A stretch of 64,000 nt of DNA from Anaerolineae bacterium (GCA_022843745.1 JALHNB010000027.1:27881-91880); one strand, 5' to 3'. Positions 37,395 through 45,978 are shown, counted from the stretch's first letter. Notes: a model not told the origin generated them from the letters alone. A program made the numbers and translations.

Positions 37395-37464
37395 CGCAAA
37401 GACGCAGAGGCACAGAGAATTGTATGTTTTCTCTCTGCGCCTTTTGCCCCTCTGCGTCTTTGCG
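37395..37464. repeat. Large inverted repeat
   Basis: A 16-base arm (37395-37410, CGCAAAGACGCAGAGG) pairs perfectly with 37449-37464. The pairing extends outward with AACGC..GCGTT-type matches. It fills the gap between the dehydrogenase and the hexulose-phosphate-synthase-like gene. Similar CAGAGG-rich repeats are found between genes in many bacteria. It could form a strong hairpin in the mRNA. Confidence 0.8.
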
Positions 37465-37496
37465 TTAAGTTTTTGAATTTTATTTTAGGAAGCAAA

Positions 37497-38180
37497 ATGG
37501 AACCTCTAATTCAAGTATCGATTGACGTGATTACCCTCGAAGACGCAATGGCGCTGGCACGTGGTGCGGTGAACGCGGGTGTGGATTGGCTGGAAGCCGG
37601 GACACCGCTGATTTTGGCGGAAGGGCTGCACGGCATACGCGCCTTTCGCGCCGAATTCCCTGATAAGCCGATTGTCGCCGACCTGAAGACGATGGACGGC
37701 GCAGGGCTGGAAGCCGAGATGATGTTCAAGGCTGGGGCGAATATGGTCGTGGTCATGGGACAGGCGCATGATGCCAGCATTATCGAGCAGGTGAAAATGG
37801 CAAAAAATTATGGCGGCAAGGTCATGTGTGACGTGATGCTGTGTCCCGATAAAGTCACACGCGCCAAACAAGCGCAGGATATGGGTGTCGATTACATCAT
37901 CGTCCACACAGGCTTTGACGAGCGTAATATGATTAAAGGACTCAGCCCATTGGATGATCTGCCATCTATCCTGGCGGCGGTGGATATTCCAGTGCAGGCA
38001 GTTGGCGGCCTGAGCATTGACCAGGCGATTCAAACGATTGAGATGGGCGCTCAGATTGTCGTTTTTGGTGCGCCAGTCGTTATCAGTGGGACAGAATTTA
38101 AAGCGGCTGATCCGAATTTCGAGCCGATCATCCGGGATATTGTACAGCGTGTGAAAAGCGCAAAGGTAGGAAAAGCATGA
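37497..38180 (+). CDS. 3-hexulose-6-phosphate synthase/KGPDC-like enzyme
   Basis: This OMP-decarboxylase-superfamily TIM barrel has 227 residues. The family catalytic set is intact: Asp in QVSIDVI, Glu in WLEAGTP, and DLKTMD with its D-X-K-X2-D motif. The family either condenses formaldehyde with ribulose 5-phosphate or decarboxylates 3-keto-gulonate 6-phosphate. No 6-phospho-3-hexuloisomerase gene is beside it, so a role in sugar-acid breakdown is at least as likely as formaldehyde fixation. TTAGGA precedes the ATG at 37497. Its TGA overlaps the next ATG by four bases. Confidence 0.85.
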   Translation: MEPLIQVSIDVITLEDAMALARGAVNAGVDWLEAGTPLILAEGLHGIRAFRAEFPDKPIVADLKTMDGAGLEAEMMFKAGANMVVVMGQAHDASIIEQVKMAKNYGGKVMCDVMLCPDKVTRAKQAQDMGVDYIIVHTGFDERNMIKGLSPLDDLPSILAAVDIPVQAVGGLSIDQAIQTIEMGAQIVVFGAPVVISGTEFKAADPNFEPIIRDIVQRVKSAKVGKA

Positions 38181-39502
38181 ACGAAGATTTCAGCATGTTC
38201 GAACAGATTCAAACGCTCGATTTTCCTGCGCCGCTGCCAGAAAAACTTCTGGTGGTGGAGCAGCAATTCGATGCGCCGCAAGTCGATGATCTGCGGGGTG
38301 CTACACGCCGCGCATTGGAAGACAGCGGCATTTTGACACGCATCCAGCCCGGCCAAACGGTTGCTGTGGGTGTGGGCAGTCGCGGCATCGCCAATATTGC
38401 GATCATCGCGCGTGCGGCTGTCGAACGGCTGAAAGATCATGGTGCGCTTCCGTTTATTTTCCCTAGTATGGGAAGTCATGGCGGCGCGACAGCGGAAGGC
38501 CAGATTGGAATCCTGGCGGAACTCGGTGTCACAGAAGATTTTGTAGAGGTTGAGATTCGCTCAAATATGGCGGTCAAGCAGATCGGCCAGATTCCCAACG
38601 GCCCGGCGCTGTTCCAGGACGCGAACGCCCATGCCGCCGATCACTCGCTGATTATTGGCCGTGTCAAACCGCATACCGATTTTCACGGCAAAATCGAAAG
38701 TGGCCTATCAAAAATGGCCGTCATCGGCATGGGCAAGCAGCACGGCGCAAGCGTGATACATGCTTATGGTGGGTCGGGCTTTCAACGCTTTCTGATTCCT
38801 GCCGCGCGTATTTACGAAGCCGATACCAACCTCGTCGGCGGGCTGGCGATTATCGAAAATGCCTGTGACGAGACGGCGGAAATTGTTGGCCTTCTGGCAT
38901 CGGAGATCGGCCTCGAAAAAGAGGAAAAGCTGCTTCTTCGCGCCAAATCGCTGATGGCGAGTCTGCCGTTCCCGGAAATCGACGTGCTGACCATCCGAAA
39001 CATCGGCAAAAATATCAGCGGTACGGGCATGGACACGAATATCGTCAACAAATTGATGATCCCGCGCCAGCCGGAGCCGACAGGTGCGCCGGATGTCGCG
39101 TTGATTGTCGTGCTGGATATGACACCGCAGTCGCATGGCAACGCCGCTGGAATTGGCCTCGCCAACGTGACGACCGCGCGTTATGCCCGCAAAATTGATT
39201 GGGCAGCGACCTATACGAACGGAATCACGTCTGGCGTTTTCGGGATGTTCCGCAACAGTCTACCGATTACCATGCCTGCTGACAAACAGGCGCTGCAAGT
39301 CGCTATACGTGGCTGTGCCGTGCCGAATTATGATGACGTGCGGATGGTGTTTATCCGCGATACGCTCACGCTGGATCGGCTGTGGGTCAGCCCGAATATG
39401 CGGGCGCTGGTCGAGGCCCACCCACGTTTGCAGGTTGTCGATGAGACCCCGCTGGCGTTTGACGACACCGGGATTATGGTTAGTCCATGGAAGTTCGAAT
39501 AA
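38177..39502 (+). CDS. LarA-like (DUF2088) hydroxyacid racemase/epimerase homologue
   Basis: This 441-residue relative of nickel-dependent lactate racemase retains the positions that matter in LarA: a His in MGSHGGATAEG, a His in GRVKPHTDFHG, and a Lys in GLSKMAVIGMGK. The Lys aligns with the residue that holds the nickel-pincer cofactor. LarA relatives are known to racemise other hydroxyacids and to epimerise gluconate at C2. The larB, larC and larE genes for cofactor synthesis are not in the window. The ATGA overlap with the hexulose-phosphate-synthase-like gene suggests the two act on the same sugar acid. The exact reaction is unknown. Confidence 0.8.
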   Translation: MNEDFSMFEQIQTLDFPAPLPEKLLVVEQQFDAPQVDDLRGATRRALEDSGILTRIQPGQTVAVGVGSRGIANIAIIARAAVERLKDHGALPFIFPSMGSHGGATAEGQIGILAELGVTEDFVEVEIRSNMAVKQIGQIPNGPALFQDANAHAADHSLIIGRVKPHTDFHGKIESGLSKMAVIGMGKQHGASVIHAYGGSGFQRFLIPAARIYEADTNLVGGLAIIENACDETAEIVGLLASEIGLEKEEKLLLRAKSLMASLPFPEIDVLTIRNIGKNISGTGMDTNIVNKLMIPRQPEPTGAPDVALIVVLDMTPQSHGNAAGIGLANVTTARYARKIDWAATYTNGITSGVFGMFRNSLPITMPADKQALQVAIRGCAVPNYDDVRMVFIRDTLTLDRLWVSPNMRALVEAHPRLQVVDETPLAFDDTGIMVSPWKFE

Positions 39503-39561
39503 CTTGCCGCCATTAGTTGAATCGGATGCACTAAACAACCATCACGAGGGATTCAGCGGTC

Positions 39562-40275
39562 ATGCACACACAGGATGAAAAGGATTTTTTTCTCGAACAC
39601 GGCTATCTTCACGCGCGTGGTGTGCTGACTGGGGATTATCTGGCGTTCATTCAATCAGAGTTTGACCGCGTCTGGGAGCTGGAAAAACCGCGTGTCAACC
39701 AGCATCAACTTTTGAAGTATCGGACGTTCATCGACCTGATCGAGCATCTACCTATTCTGGAGCGTCATCGTGCGATCTTTGGCGCACAGGTACAGCTTTT
39801 GCAGTACGACTTTTTGCGGCAGGGGCCGCACAGCGATGCCAGTGAGCGTTATTGGCATCGCGATTTCTCGTTTTCCTGCGAGCGTCCAATTGCGATTAAC
39901 ACGATTTTGATGTTGGATGACATGATTGAGGAACGTGGGCCGACGCGCGTCGTTCCTGGCACACATCGTAGCGAGTTGATGCCGCCTGCCGATCAGGTTA
40001 AAGTGCCATTGCCGGGTGAAGTTGCTGTGAATGCTGCGCCAGGGGATGCTATTTTCATCAACGCAGCCATCTGGCACACGGGCGGCCGAAATCAGACCGA
40101 TGGCTTACGACGCGGCATTTATCTTTATTATGGATACTGGTGGCTGAAGCGCTACGAAAACGAAAAAGACTTACCCTGGCAGGCCTTCGAAAGTGCGAGT
40201 GAGGAGCGTTTGCGTCTGCTAGGCATTAAAATGCCGGGTCGCGATCTTCATATGTATGATCCCGATGCACATTAA
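39562..40275 (+). CDS. Phytanoyl-CoA dioxygenase (PhyH) family protein
   Basis: This putative Fe(II)/2-oxoglutarate dioxygenase has 237 residues. The iron ligands are His and Asp in YWHRDFSF and a distal His in IWHTGGRN. An Arg in LRRGIYLYY is placed to bind 2-oxoglutarate. PhyH proteins hydroxylate lipids, ectoine, and small alcohols or phosphonates, so this one could hydroxylate or de-alkylate the pathway substrate. GAGG lies upstream of the ATG. It is preceded by a 59-base gap and sits in the middle of the catabolic run. Confidence 0.85.
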   Translation: MHTQDEKDFFLEHGYLHARGVLTGDYLAFIQSEFDRVWELEKPRVNQHQLLKYRTFIDLIEHLPILERHRAIFGAQVQLLQYDFLRQGPHSDASERYWHRDFSFSCERPIAINTILMLDDMIEERGPTRVVPGTHRSELMPPADQVKVPLPGEVAVNAAPGDAIFINAAIWHTGGRNQTDGLRRGIYLYYGYWWLKRYENEKDLPWQAFESASEERLRLLGIKMPGRDLHMYDPDAH

Positions 40276-40354
40276 TTTTCTTGAATGATCTCGACTCGCG
40301 TTGATGCTTGAGGAATGTTATCTTTTATTTTTACTTATAAGGATTGATAGCAAC

Positions 40355-41152
40355 GTGACCGATACCATAGGCAAAGTAACGCAAAAAGCAAAGATCGCCG
40401 CCGGGTTATTCTGGGCGGATTATTCGGTTTTGGGCGCTCAGGTGCAAGAACTCGAAGCCGCCGGAATTGATTGGTTTCACATCGAAGTGCGCGACGGCAA
40501 ATATATGGATTTCGGGATGCCACGCGGCGGGTTCGACATTATCGAAGGGGTGCGAAAAAGTACCTCGTTGGAAGTCGAGGCGCAGTTGCAAATGGTGCGG
40601 CCATCGTTCGATGTTTTTAAGCAGTTAGCCGACCTGGGCGTGAACCTCATTACGCTGCCCATCGAGACCACCAACGAGATGCTGATCCAGAGCATCACCT
40701 ACATCAAGGAAACGCTTGAACTCAAGGTCGGTGTATGGGCGTGGCAGGGTTGCCCAGTCGTATTTTTTGAGCAGTACCTCCCGTTTGTGGACATCATCGA
40801 GTACGAAAGCCGTGCGCCGTTCTGGGTCAAGCCGAAAGCCGGGAAAAGCCCGCACACGATTGACCAGATCGTGATCGACAGTGTGGCGCAGCTTCACGAG
40901 ATGATCGTCGCGGCAGGCAAAGAATCGACCATCGAATTGATGGAGGACGGCGGGCTGAACGCGGGTAACGTCGCGGAGTTCATCGAAGTCGGCATGACGG
41001 TCGGCGAATTTTCGTCACCGCTGCTGAAAGGGCCGAATGGTAAGCTCGTGCCGGGGACAGGCGACATCGCCGCCGCTGTCAAAAAATTGCGCGATGTGAT
41101 GGACTCTGCCAGCGATCAGTACCGCGATGCTGACGGCTTGAAACAATCATGA
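40355..41152 (+). CDS. Ribulose-phosphate 3-epimerase-like protein with altered metal site
   Basis: This RPE-superfamily TIM barrel has 265 residues. Compared with E. coli Rpe, the first metal motif HxDVMD reads HIEVRD, with Asp replaced by Glu. The second His (DVHLM) is replaced by Gln in EAQLQMV. The Asp of the DGG motif is kept (MEDGGLN). Classical epimerase activity is therefore doubtful, and a related isomerase, aldolase or decarboxylase role is possible. The GTG at 40355 has AAGGA about 12 bases upstream and is preferred to longer starts. The stop overlaps the Gfo/Idh/MocA start by four bases. Confidence 0.78.
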   Translation: MTDTIGKVTQKAKIAAGLFWADYSVLGAQVQELEAAGIDWFHIEVRDGKYMDFGMPRGGFDIIEGVRKSTSLEVEAQLQMVRPSFDVFKQLADLGVNLITLPIETTNEMLIQSITYIKETLELKVGVWAWQGCPVVFFEQYLPFVDIIEYESRAPFWVKPKAGKSPHTIDQIVIDSVAQLHEMIVAAGKESTIELMEDGGLNAGNVAEFIEVGMTVGEFSSPLLKGPNGKLVPGTGDIAAAVKKLRDVMDSASDQYRDADGLKQS

Positions 41153-42294
41153 GAAAATTCGGCATCGGCATGGTCGGCTATGGCGGAATCGGGCGCGTCC
41201 ACGCGATGGCCTACCGCGCGATTCCGTTTTATTACGGCCTGCCTGCCGAGACGATCAACATTGTCGGTGTGGCGACCAGCAAAGCCGAAACCGCCGAAAA
41301 AGCCGCGCGTGAAATCGGCTGCGAGATGTGGACGGGCGATTTTCACGATCTTCTCAAGCGCGATGACATCGACGTGATCGACTGCTGCACGCCCAATTAT
41401 CTGCACGAAGAAATTATCATTGCCGCCGCGCAAGCCGGAAAGCATATCTACTGCGAGAAGCCGCTTTCGATGAATGTGGCGGAAGGCCAGCGCATTGTTC
41501 AGGCCGCCGCGCAAGCGGGTATCAAAGCCCAAATGACGTTCAATTATCGCTTTTTCCCGGCGATTCTCCGCGCACGTCAGCTCATTGACGAAGGATTCTT
41601 AGGCAATATTTTCTCGTTTCGGGGGCGCTACTACCGTTCCAGTTATATTGATGCCAACAAGCCCACCACGTGGCGGCTGCGGAAAGATGTTTCCGGCGGC
41701 GGCGCGCTGTTTGACCTCGGCTCACACATTCTCGATCTGATTTACGCGCTGCTGGGCGAATTTGGTTCGGTGCAGGCAACGCTGGATACGTTGATTAAAG
41801 AGCGCCCAACTGCTGCCGGATCGTCGGAAAAAATCGCCGTTGATGTCGATGATATTGCCCTGATGCACGTGCGTTTGGCGAATAATACGCTAGGGCTGGT
41901 CGAAATCTCGCGCATGGGGACGGGTTCTGCAAACGATTTTGTAGTCGAAATTTTCGGCGATAAGGGCGCGATTCGCTTTGACATCACCAATCCCGGCAGG
42001 CTCGAAGTGTATGACACGCGCGATTCGGATAATCCAACAGGCGGGATGCGTGGCTTACGAACATTGGAAACGGGTGGTCGTTATGACGGTCAGAAAGCGC
42101 CGGATTGGACGATGACACCGGATTTTGTCCGTACTCACGCCGAATGCCAGTATCAATTTCTCAAAGCAATCGACGAAGATCGTGCGCCGTCGCCCGATTT
42201 TGCCGATGGGCTGCATATCCAGGCGGTGATGGAAGCAGCACTGCGCTCGTCCGAACAGGGGCGATGGGTGAGTGTAGGCGAGGTGTTGACGTAG
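41149..42294 (+). CDS. Gfo/Idh/MocA-family oxidoreductase
   Basis: This NAD(P)-dependent sugar or inositol dehydrogenase has 381 residues. The Rossmann motif GMVGYGGIGRVHAMAY is N-terminal. The conserved EKP is present in IYCEKPLSMN, and FNYRFFP and GSHILDLI belong to the catalytic domain. Such enzymes oxidise myo-inositol, glucose-type sugars or glycosides, often at C3. It is coupled to the RPE-like gene by an ATGA overlap. The stop codon lies inside a perfect palindrome. Confidence 0.92.
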   Translation: MRKFGIGMVGYGGIGRVHAMAYRAIPFYYGLPAETINIVGVATSKAETAEKAAREIGCEMWTGDFHDLLKRDDIDVIDCCTPNYLHEEIIIAAAQAGKHIYCEKPLSMNVAEGQRIVQAAAQAGIKAQMTFNYRFFPAILRARQLIDEGFLGNIFSFRGRYYRSSYIDANKPTTWRLRKDVSGGGALFDLGSHILDLIYALLGEFGSVQATLDTLIKERPTAAGSSEKIAVDVDDIALMHVRLANNTLGLVEISRMGTGSANDFVVEIFGDKGAIRFDITNPGRLEVYDTRDSDNPTGGMRGLRTLETGGRYDGQKAPDWTMTPDFVRTHAECQYQFLKAIDEDRAPSPDFADGLHIQAVMEAALRSSEQGRWVSVGEVLT

Positions 42295-42318
42295 GGGCAC
42301 GGCGCGCCGTGCCCCTAC
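42291..42318. repeat. Perfect 28-base palindrome
   Basis: GTAGGGGCACGGCG is followed directly by its reverse complement. It begins at the end of the Gfo/Idh/MocA gene and includes that gene's TAG. It is the most perfect of the GTAGGG-type palindromes in the window and could act as a transcript hairpin. Confidence 0.85.
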
Positions 42319-42368
42319 AACTTCCGTGTGGAAAATAATCGTTATTAGGTAGATCGGTTATCGAAAAA

Positions 42369-43880
42369 TTGGCGACTCAGAATTATGACATCGTGATTAT
42401 CGGCACGGGGATGGGCGGCGGAACGCTGGCTTATGGCTTGCGGGACAGCGGCGCTAAAGTGCTGCTGATCGAGCGCGGCGATTTTCTGCCACAAGAGCCG
42501 GAAAACTGGAAGCCGGAAGCCGTTTTTAAGGAGAAGCGCTACAAGCCCGACGAAACATGGTACGGCGTGGACGGCACAGAGTTCCAGCCGGGAGTCCATT
42601 ATTTCATCGGTGGTAATACCAAAGTCTACGGCGCGGCATTACCTCGTCTGCGGCGCGAGGACTTTGGCGATTTACAGCACGAAGGCGGCATCTCCCCGGC
42701 GTGGCCGATCACCTACGATGAGCTTGAGCCGTATTACGCCTACGCCGAGCAGCTTTACCGCGTACACGGCGAACCCGGAATCGACCCTACCGAGCCGCCG
42801 CGCTCGTCGCCATACCCGTTTGAGCATGTGCCGAACGAGCCGTATATTGAAGACATGGCCGGGCGGCTGCGGGATCAAGGGCTGCACCCGTTTTATTTGC
42901 CGATGGGCATTGATCTGCGCGAGGGCGGCGCGTGTGTACGCTGCAAGACCTGCGATGGCTTCCCTTGCAAAGTTCACGCTAAAAGTGACGCTGAGATGTG
43001 TGCGGTGCGTCCTGCGCTTGAGGACAAAAATATTGAATTGTGGACTCGCACCCTGGTGAGTCGTTTGTTCACGGATGAAACCGGACAGCGAATCGTCATG
43101 GCAGAGGTCGAACGTGATGGGCTGCGACAGGAGGTACGCGCGGAAATTTTTGTCGTTGCCTGCGGTGCGGTCAATTCGACCCTTTTGCTGATGCGTTCCG
43201 CGAGTGGCAAATATCCCACAGGACTTGCCAATTCATCGGGTCTGTTGGGGCGTAACTACATGGTTCACAACAACACAGCGCTGATGGCAGTCCATCCGGT
43301 TCGCCCAAATCGCACCGTTTTTCAGAAAACGATGGCAGTCAATGATTATTATTTGAAGTCGGAAGAGTGGGGTTATCCGATGGGCAATATTCAGCTTCTC
43401 GGCAAGCTGCAAGCCGGGATGCTGACCGCCAATCAACCGCTGGTGCCGCGTCCGGTGCTGCAAGCGATGGCGAATCGCAGCGTCGATTGGTGGGTGATGT
43501 CGGAGGATTTGCCCGATCCCGAAAACCGCATCGAACTGACTTCGGGCGGGAAGGTGCGTGTGCATTGGAAGCCCAATAATATGGTGGCGCACAAAAAACT
43601 GGTCGAAGCGGCAACGCGGATGATGAAACGCGCGGGTTATCCGCTTGTCCTGACGCAGACGATGGGCATCGAAACCAATTCGCATCAATGCGGGACGGCG
43701 CGTTTCGGGACTGATCCGGCGACATCCGTGCTTGACCCGTACTGTAAAGCCCATGACCTCGATAATTTGTACGTCATGGATTCGTCATTTTTTCCGTCAT
43801 CAACGGCGGTTAACCCAGCGCTGACGATTGCGTCGCAGGCACTACGGGTAGCCGATCATTTGATTGGTCGAGTGAAATAA
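42369..43880 (+). CDS. GMC-family FAD oxidoreductase
   Basis: This soluble flavoprotein has 503 residues. The FAD-binding motif IIGTGMGGGTLAYGL is N-terminal. The C-terminal catalytic region has ETNSHQCGTARFG and MDSSFFPSSTAVNPALTIASQAL, the pattern of GMC alcohol and sugar oxidases or dehydrogenases. Relatives include pyranose oxidases and glycoside 3-oxidases. A Cys-rich stretch (CVRCKTCDGFPC) is unusual for the family and might bind metal. The start codon appears to be TTG. No signal sequence is seen. It probably oxidises the sugar ring or a side alcohol. Confidence 0.88.
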   Translation: MATQNYDIVIIGTGMGGGTLAYGLRDSGAKVLLIERGDFLPQEPENWKPEAVFKEKRYKPDETWYGVDGTEFQPGVHYFIGGNTKVYGAALPRLRREDFGDLQHEGGISPAWPITYDELEPYYAYAEQLYRVHGEPGIDPTEPPRSSPYPFEHVPNEPYIEDMAGRLRDQGLHPFYLPMGIDLREGGACVRCKTCDGFPCKVHAKSDAEMCAVRPALEDKNIELWTRTLVSRLFTDETGQRIVMAEVERDGLRQEVRAEIFVVACGAVNSTLLLMRSASGKYPTGLANSSGLLGRNYMVHNNTALMAVHPVRPNRTVFQKTMAVNDYYLKSEEWGYPMGNIQLLGKLQAGMLTANQPLVPRPVLQAMANRSVDWWVMSEDLPDPENRIELTSGGKVRVHWKPNNMVAHKKLVEAATRMMKRAGYPLVLTQTMGIETNSHQCGTARFGTDPATSVLDPYCKAHDLDNLYVMDSSFFPSSTAVNPALTIASQALRVADHLIGRVK

Positions 43881-43909
43881 AACTTTAACCACAGAGGACA
43901 CAGAGACTC

Positions 43910-44317
43910 ATGAATCAAGTCACAACTTTATCCCTCACGGATGCTCAGAAAATCGTCGCGGCAATTCAGGCGGAACTCGAAAAAGGGAAAGGTGGCGCGG
44001 CAATTGCGGTTGTGGATGCACACGGCGAGTTGATCGCCTTCGCGCGTACCGATTCATGCCCACTTCCGTCGATCAACAACGCCATCAACAAGGCGTTTAC
44101 ATCGGCACGTCAGGGGCAAGAATCAAAAGCTATCGGTAATTCCTCGCGCGAGAAGGGCTGGCCGCTGACCAATTTTGGCGATCTGCATTACATCGGCTGG
44201 GGTGGCGGTGTGCCGATTTTTCACGATGGGAAAGTAATCGGCGCGGTGGGTGTCAGCGGCCTGCCGGAGGCTGAAGACATCGTATTGGCGACGATGGGCG
44301 CGGGTCTGATTAAGTAG
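43910..44317 (+). CDS. GlcG/HbpS-family small protein (DUF336)
   Basis: This 135-residue protein of the GlcG/HbpS type has the pattern GGAAIAVVDAHGELIAFARTD and a Gly-rich end (GGVPIFHDGKVIGAVGVSG). Members bind haem or cobalamin or occur in glycolate and propanediol clusters, and their chemistry is poorly defined. The ribosome site AGAGGACA lies in a CAGAGGACACAGAG segment that looks like a fragment of a dispersed repeat. The gene sits between the GMC enzyme and the ROK kinase. Confidence 0.85.
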   Translation: MNQVTTLSLTDAQKIVAAIQAELEKGKGGAAIAVVDAHGELIAFARTDSCPLPSINNAINKAFTSARQGQESKAIGNSSREKGWPLTNFGDLHYIGWGGGVPIFHDGKVIGAVGVSGLPEAEDIVLATMGAGLIK

Positions 44318-44326
44318 GGAAATATC

Positions 44327-45274
44327 ATGGGCGAATGGGTCGTCGGGGTTGATCTGGGCGGGACAAAAATCGACCTGGGGCTGGTGGATGCCGAAAATAA
44401 CATTGTCGCTCGGCGGCGAATCGCGACTGAAAGCGAACGAGGGCCAGCGGTAGTCGTTGAGCGAATCGCGCAGATCGTTGGCGAATTTGAGCGCGAACTG
44501 CCCGCCGGAACGCAAATCGCCGCGATGGGCATCTGTACACCCGGCCCCGTCGATCACATCAGTGGGACGCTGCTCACGCTGGTAAATGTGCCGGGACTTT
44601 CGAATACTCCCCTGCGCCAAATGCTGGCGGATCGGCTCAAAATCCCCGTTCGCCTGGAACACGACGCGAAAGCCGCCGCACTGGGTGATTTCCATTATGG
44701 CGCGGGGCGCGGGTCACACAGCATGATCTTCATCGTCATCGGTACGGGTGTCGGCGCGGCGATCATCATTGATGGTCAACTTTATTACGGGGATCGCAAT
44801 TCGTCCGGCGAAAGTGGTCACATGACCGTGAACCCGAATGGTGAATTGTGTGCCTGTGGGACGCGTGGTTGTCTGGAAACCTACACCAGTGGCCCCTGGC
44901 TCGTGCGGCGATTTGAACGGGCGCTGGATGAATCAGGGCGTATTGCCGATACCATCATTACGGGCGAACTGGTGGCAAATCTGGCGCATCAGGGTGATCC
45001 AGAGGCCCTCAAAGTTGTTCGAGAGGCGGGCGAAGCGCTGGGAATTGCTGTCGCATCAATGGCGATGATTCTCAATATTGACTTGAATGTCGTCGGCGGC
45101 AGCGTCGTAAAAATCGGCGATCCGCTATTCGAGGCTGCGCGTAAGACGGTGCCGAATTTCTGCTTTAAAGCGGTGGGAGAAGGAGTGCGCATCATGCCGA
45201 CGGCATTGGGTGATGACGGGCCGATTTTAGGCTGTGCGTGGATGGCAAGAGAAGCACTAGCTATGGATAAGTAA
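44327..45274 (+). CDS. ROK-family sugar kinase
   Basis: This sugar kinase has 315 residues. The ATP-binding loop VGVDLGGTKIDLGLVD is N-terminal. The catalytic Asp is in LEHDAKAAALGDF, and the zinc site is His in GHMTVNP plus CACGTRGC. No helix-turn-helix domain is present, so it is an enzyme and not a repressor. It would phosphorylate glucose, allose, N-acetylmannosamine or a related sugar in the catabolic pathway. The last 18 bases overlap the convergent DUF6946 gene. Confidence 0.9.
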   Translation: MGEWVVGVDLGGTKIDLGLVDAENNIVARRRIATESERGPAVVVERIAQIVGEFERELPAGTQIAAMGICTPGPVDHISGTLLTLVNVPGLSNTPLRQMLADRLKIPVRLEHDAKAAALGDFHYGAGRGSHSMIFIVIGTGVGAAIIIDGQLYYGDRNSSGESGHMTVNPNGELCACGTRGCLETYTSGPWLVRRFERALDESGRIADTIITGELVANLAHQGDPEALKVVREAGEALGIAVASMAMILNIDLNVVGGSVVKIGDPLFEAARKTVPNFCFKAVGEGVRIMPTALGDDGPILGCAWMAREALAMDK

Positions 45275-45952
45275 GGGTTTTGACCCTTGCGCCCAACCGA
45301 CAAAAAGACGTATTTCGTTGATCTGTGCAATTTCAACCAGTTGTCCCACTGCAACATCTTTTTTGAAAAGCCTCGCGAACTCTTGAAAAGCGCTAAAATG
45401 GGACTGCCCCGCGCTGAATGAGTGGACAATCATCACCGCATAATTTGCGTTAAAAAGTTCGGCTTCTACAATGGCTGCGGCTGTGCGCTGAATGAGTTGA
45501 TAAAATATGGTATCGGGCGGATCAGCACCGAGGCCGAGTTTTTTGAGTAAAAAATCCAGACGGCTGCGACGGTTTTGCTGATTTCCGATTGATTTCCAAT
45601 ACCCTAATGGATCACCGAAGGATTCGTCTACTTTCCCCTCGAAGGTAATGCTGACCAATGCTTTATCACCCGCCTTTGCCAGCACGAAAACATCGTTGCG
45701 ACATGATCCACCACGACCACCAATCGGCGTGATACGTTCTGGAATAATCAAAATGGGGACGGTTTTTTTCAAGGCGGGGAGATCGGATTGGATGAATAAC
45801 GCCTCTATTTCATTTGGGAATCCATCCGCTTCGTGCCAACGGTGCGCGAGGGTATGGGCGGAATAGTCTATCTTCCAGTGTTTGTCGGGTGATTTGAGGA
45901 ACTGTTTCCAGTCCGATGGGTCGGTTGTTGGGATGTAAATTCTGGATTTCAT
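45257..45952 (-). CDS. DUF6946-like protein
   Basis: This 231-residue protein begins with PTTDPSDWKQFLKSPDKHWK and contains YSAHTLAHRWHEADGFP, the pattern I recognise as DUF6946. The motif VSITFEGKVDESFGDPL has an E-X-K pair in a beta strand, reminiscent of PD-(D/E)XK nucleases, but this is not proof of nuclease activity. It has no signal or membrane segment. It overlaps the end of the ROK gene on the opposite strand and stands apart from the Liv system downstream. Confidence 0.7.
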   Translation of the reverse strand: MKSRIYIPTTDPSDWKQFLKSPDKHWKIDYSAHTLAHRWHEADGFPNEIEALFIQSDLPALKKTVPILIIPERITPIGGRGGSCRNDVFVLAKAGDKALVSITFEGKVDESFGDPLGYWKSIGNQQNRRSRLDFLLKKLGLGADPPDTIFYQLIQRTAAAIVEAELFNANYAVMIVHSFSAGQSHFSAFQEFARLFKKDVAVGQLVEIAQINEIRLFVGWAQGSKPLLIHS

Positions 45953-45978
45953 GAATAATGCCCTTCCCCAATGTTATG

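Noticed and set aside
37497..38180. Formaldehyde fixation by the RuMP pathway
   Set aside because: The synthase-like gene has no 6-phospho-3-hexuloisomerase partner and is coupled to a LarA-like gene, so it is kept only as an alternative.
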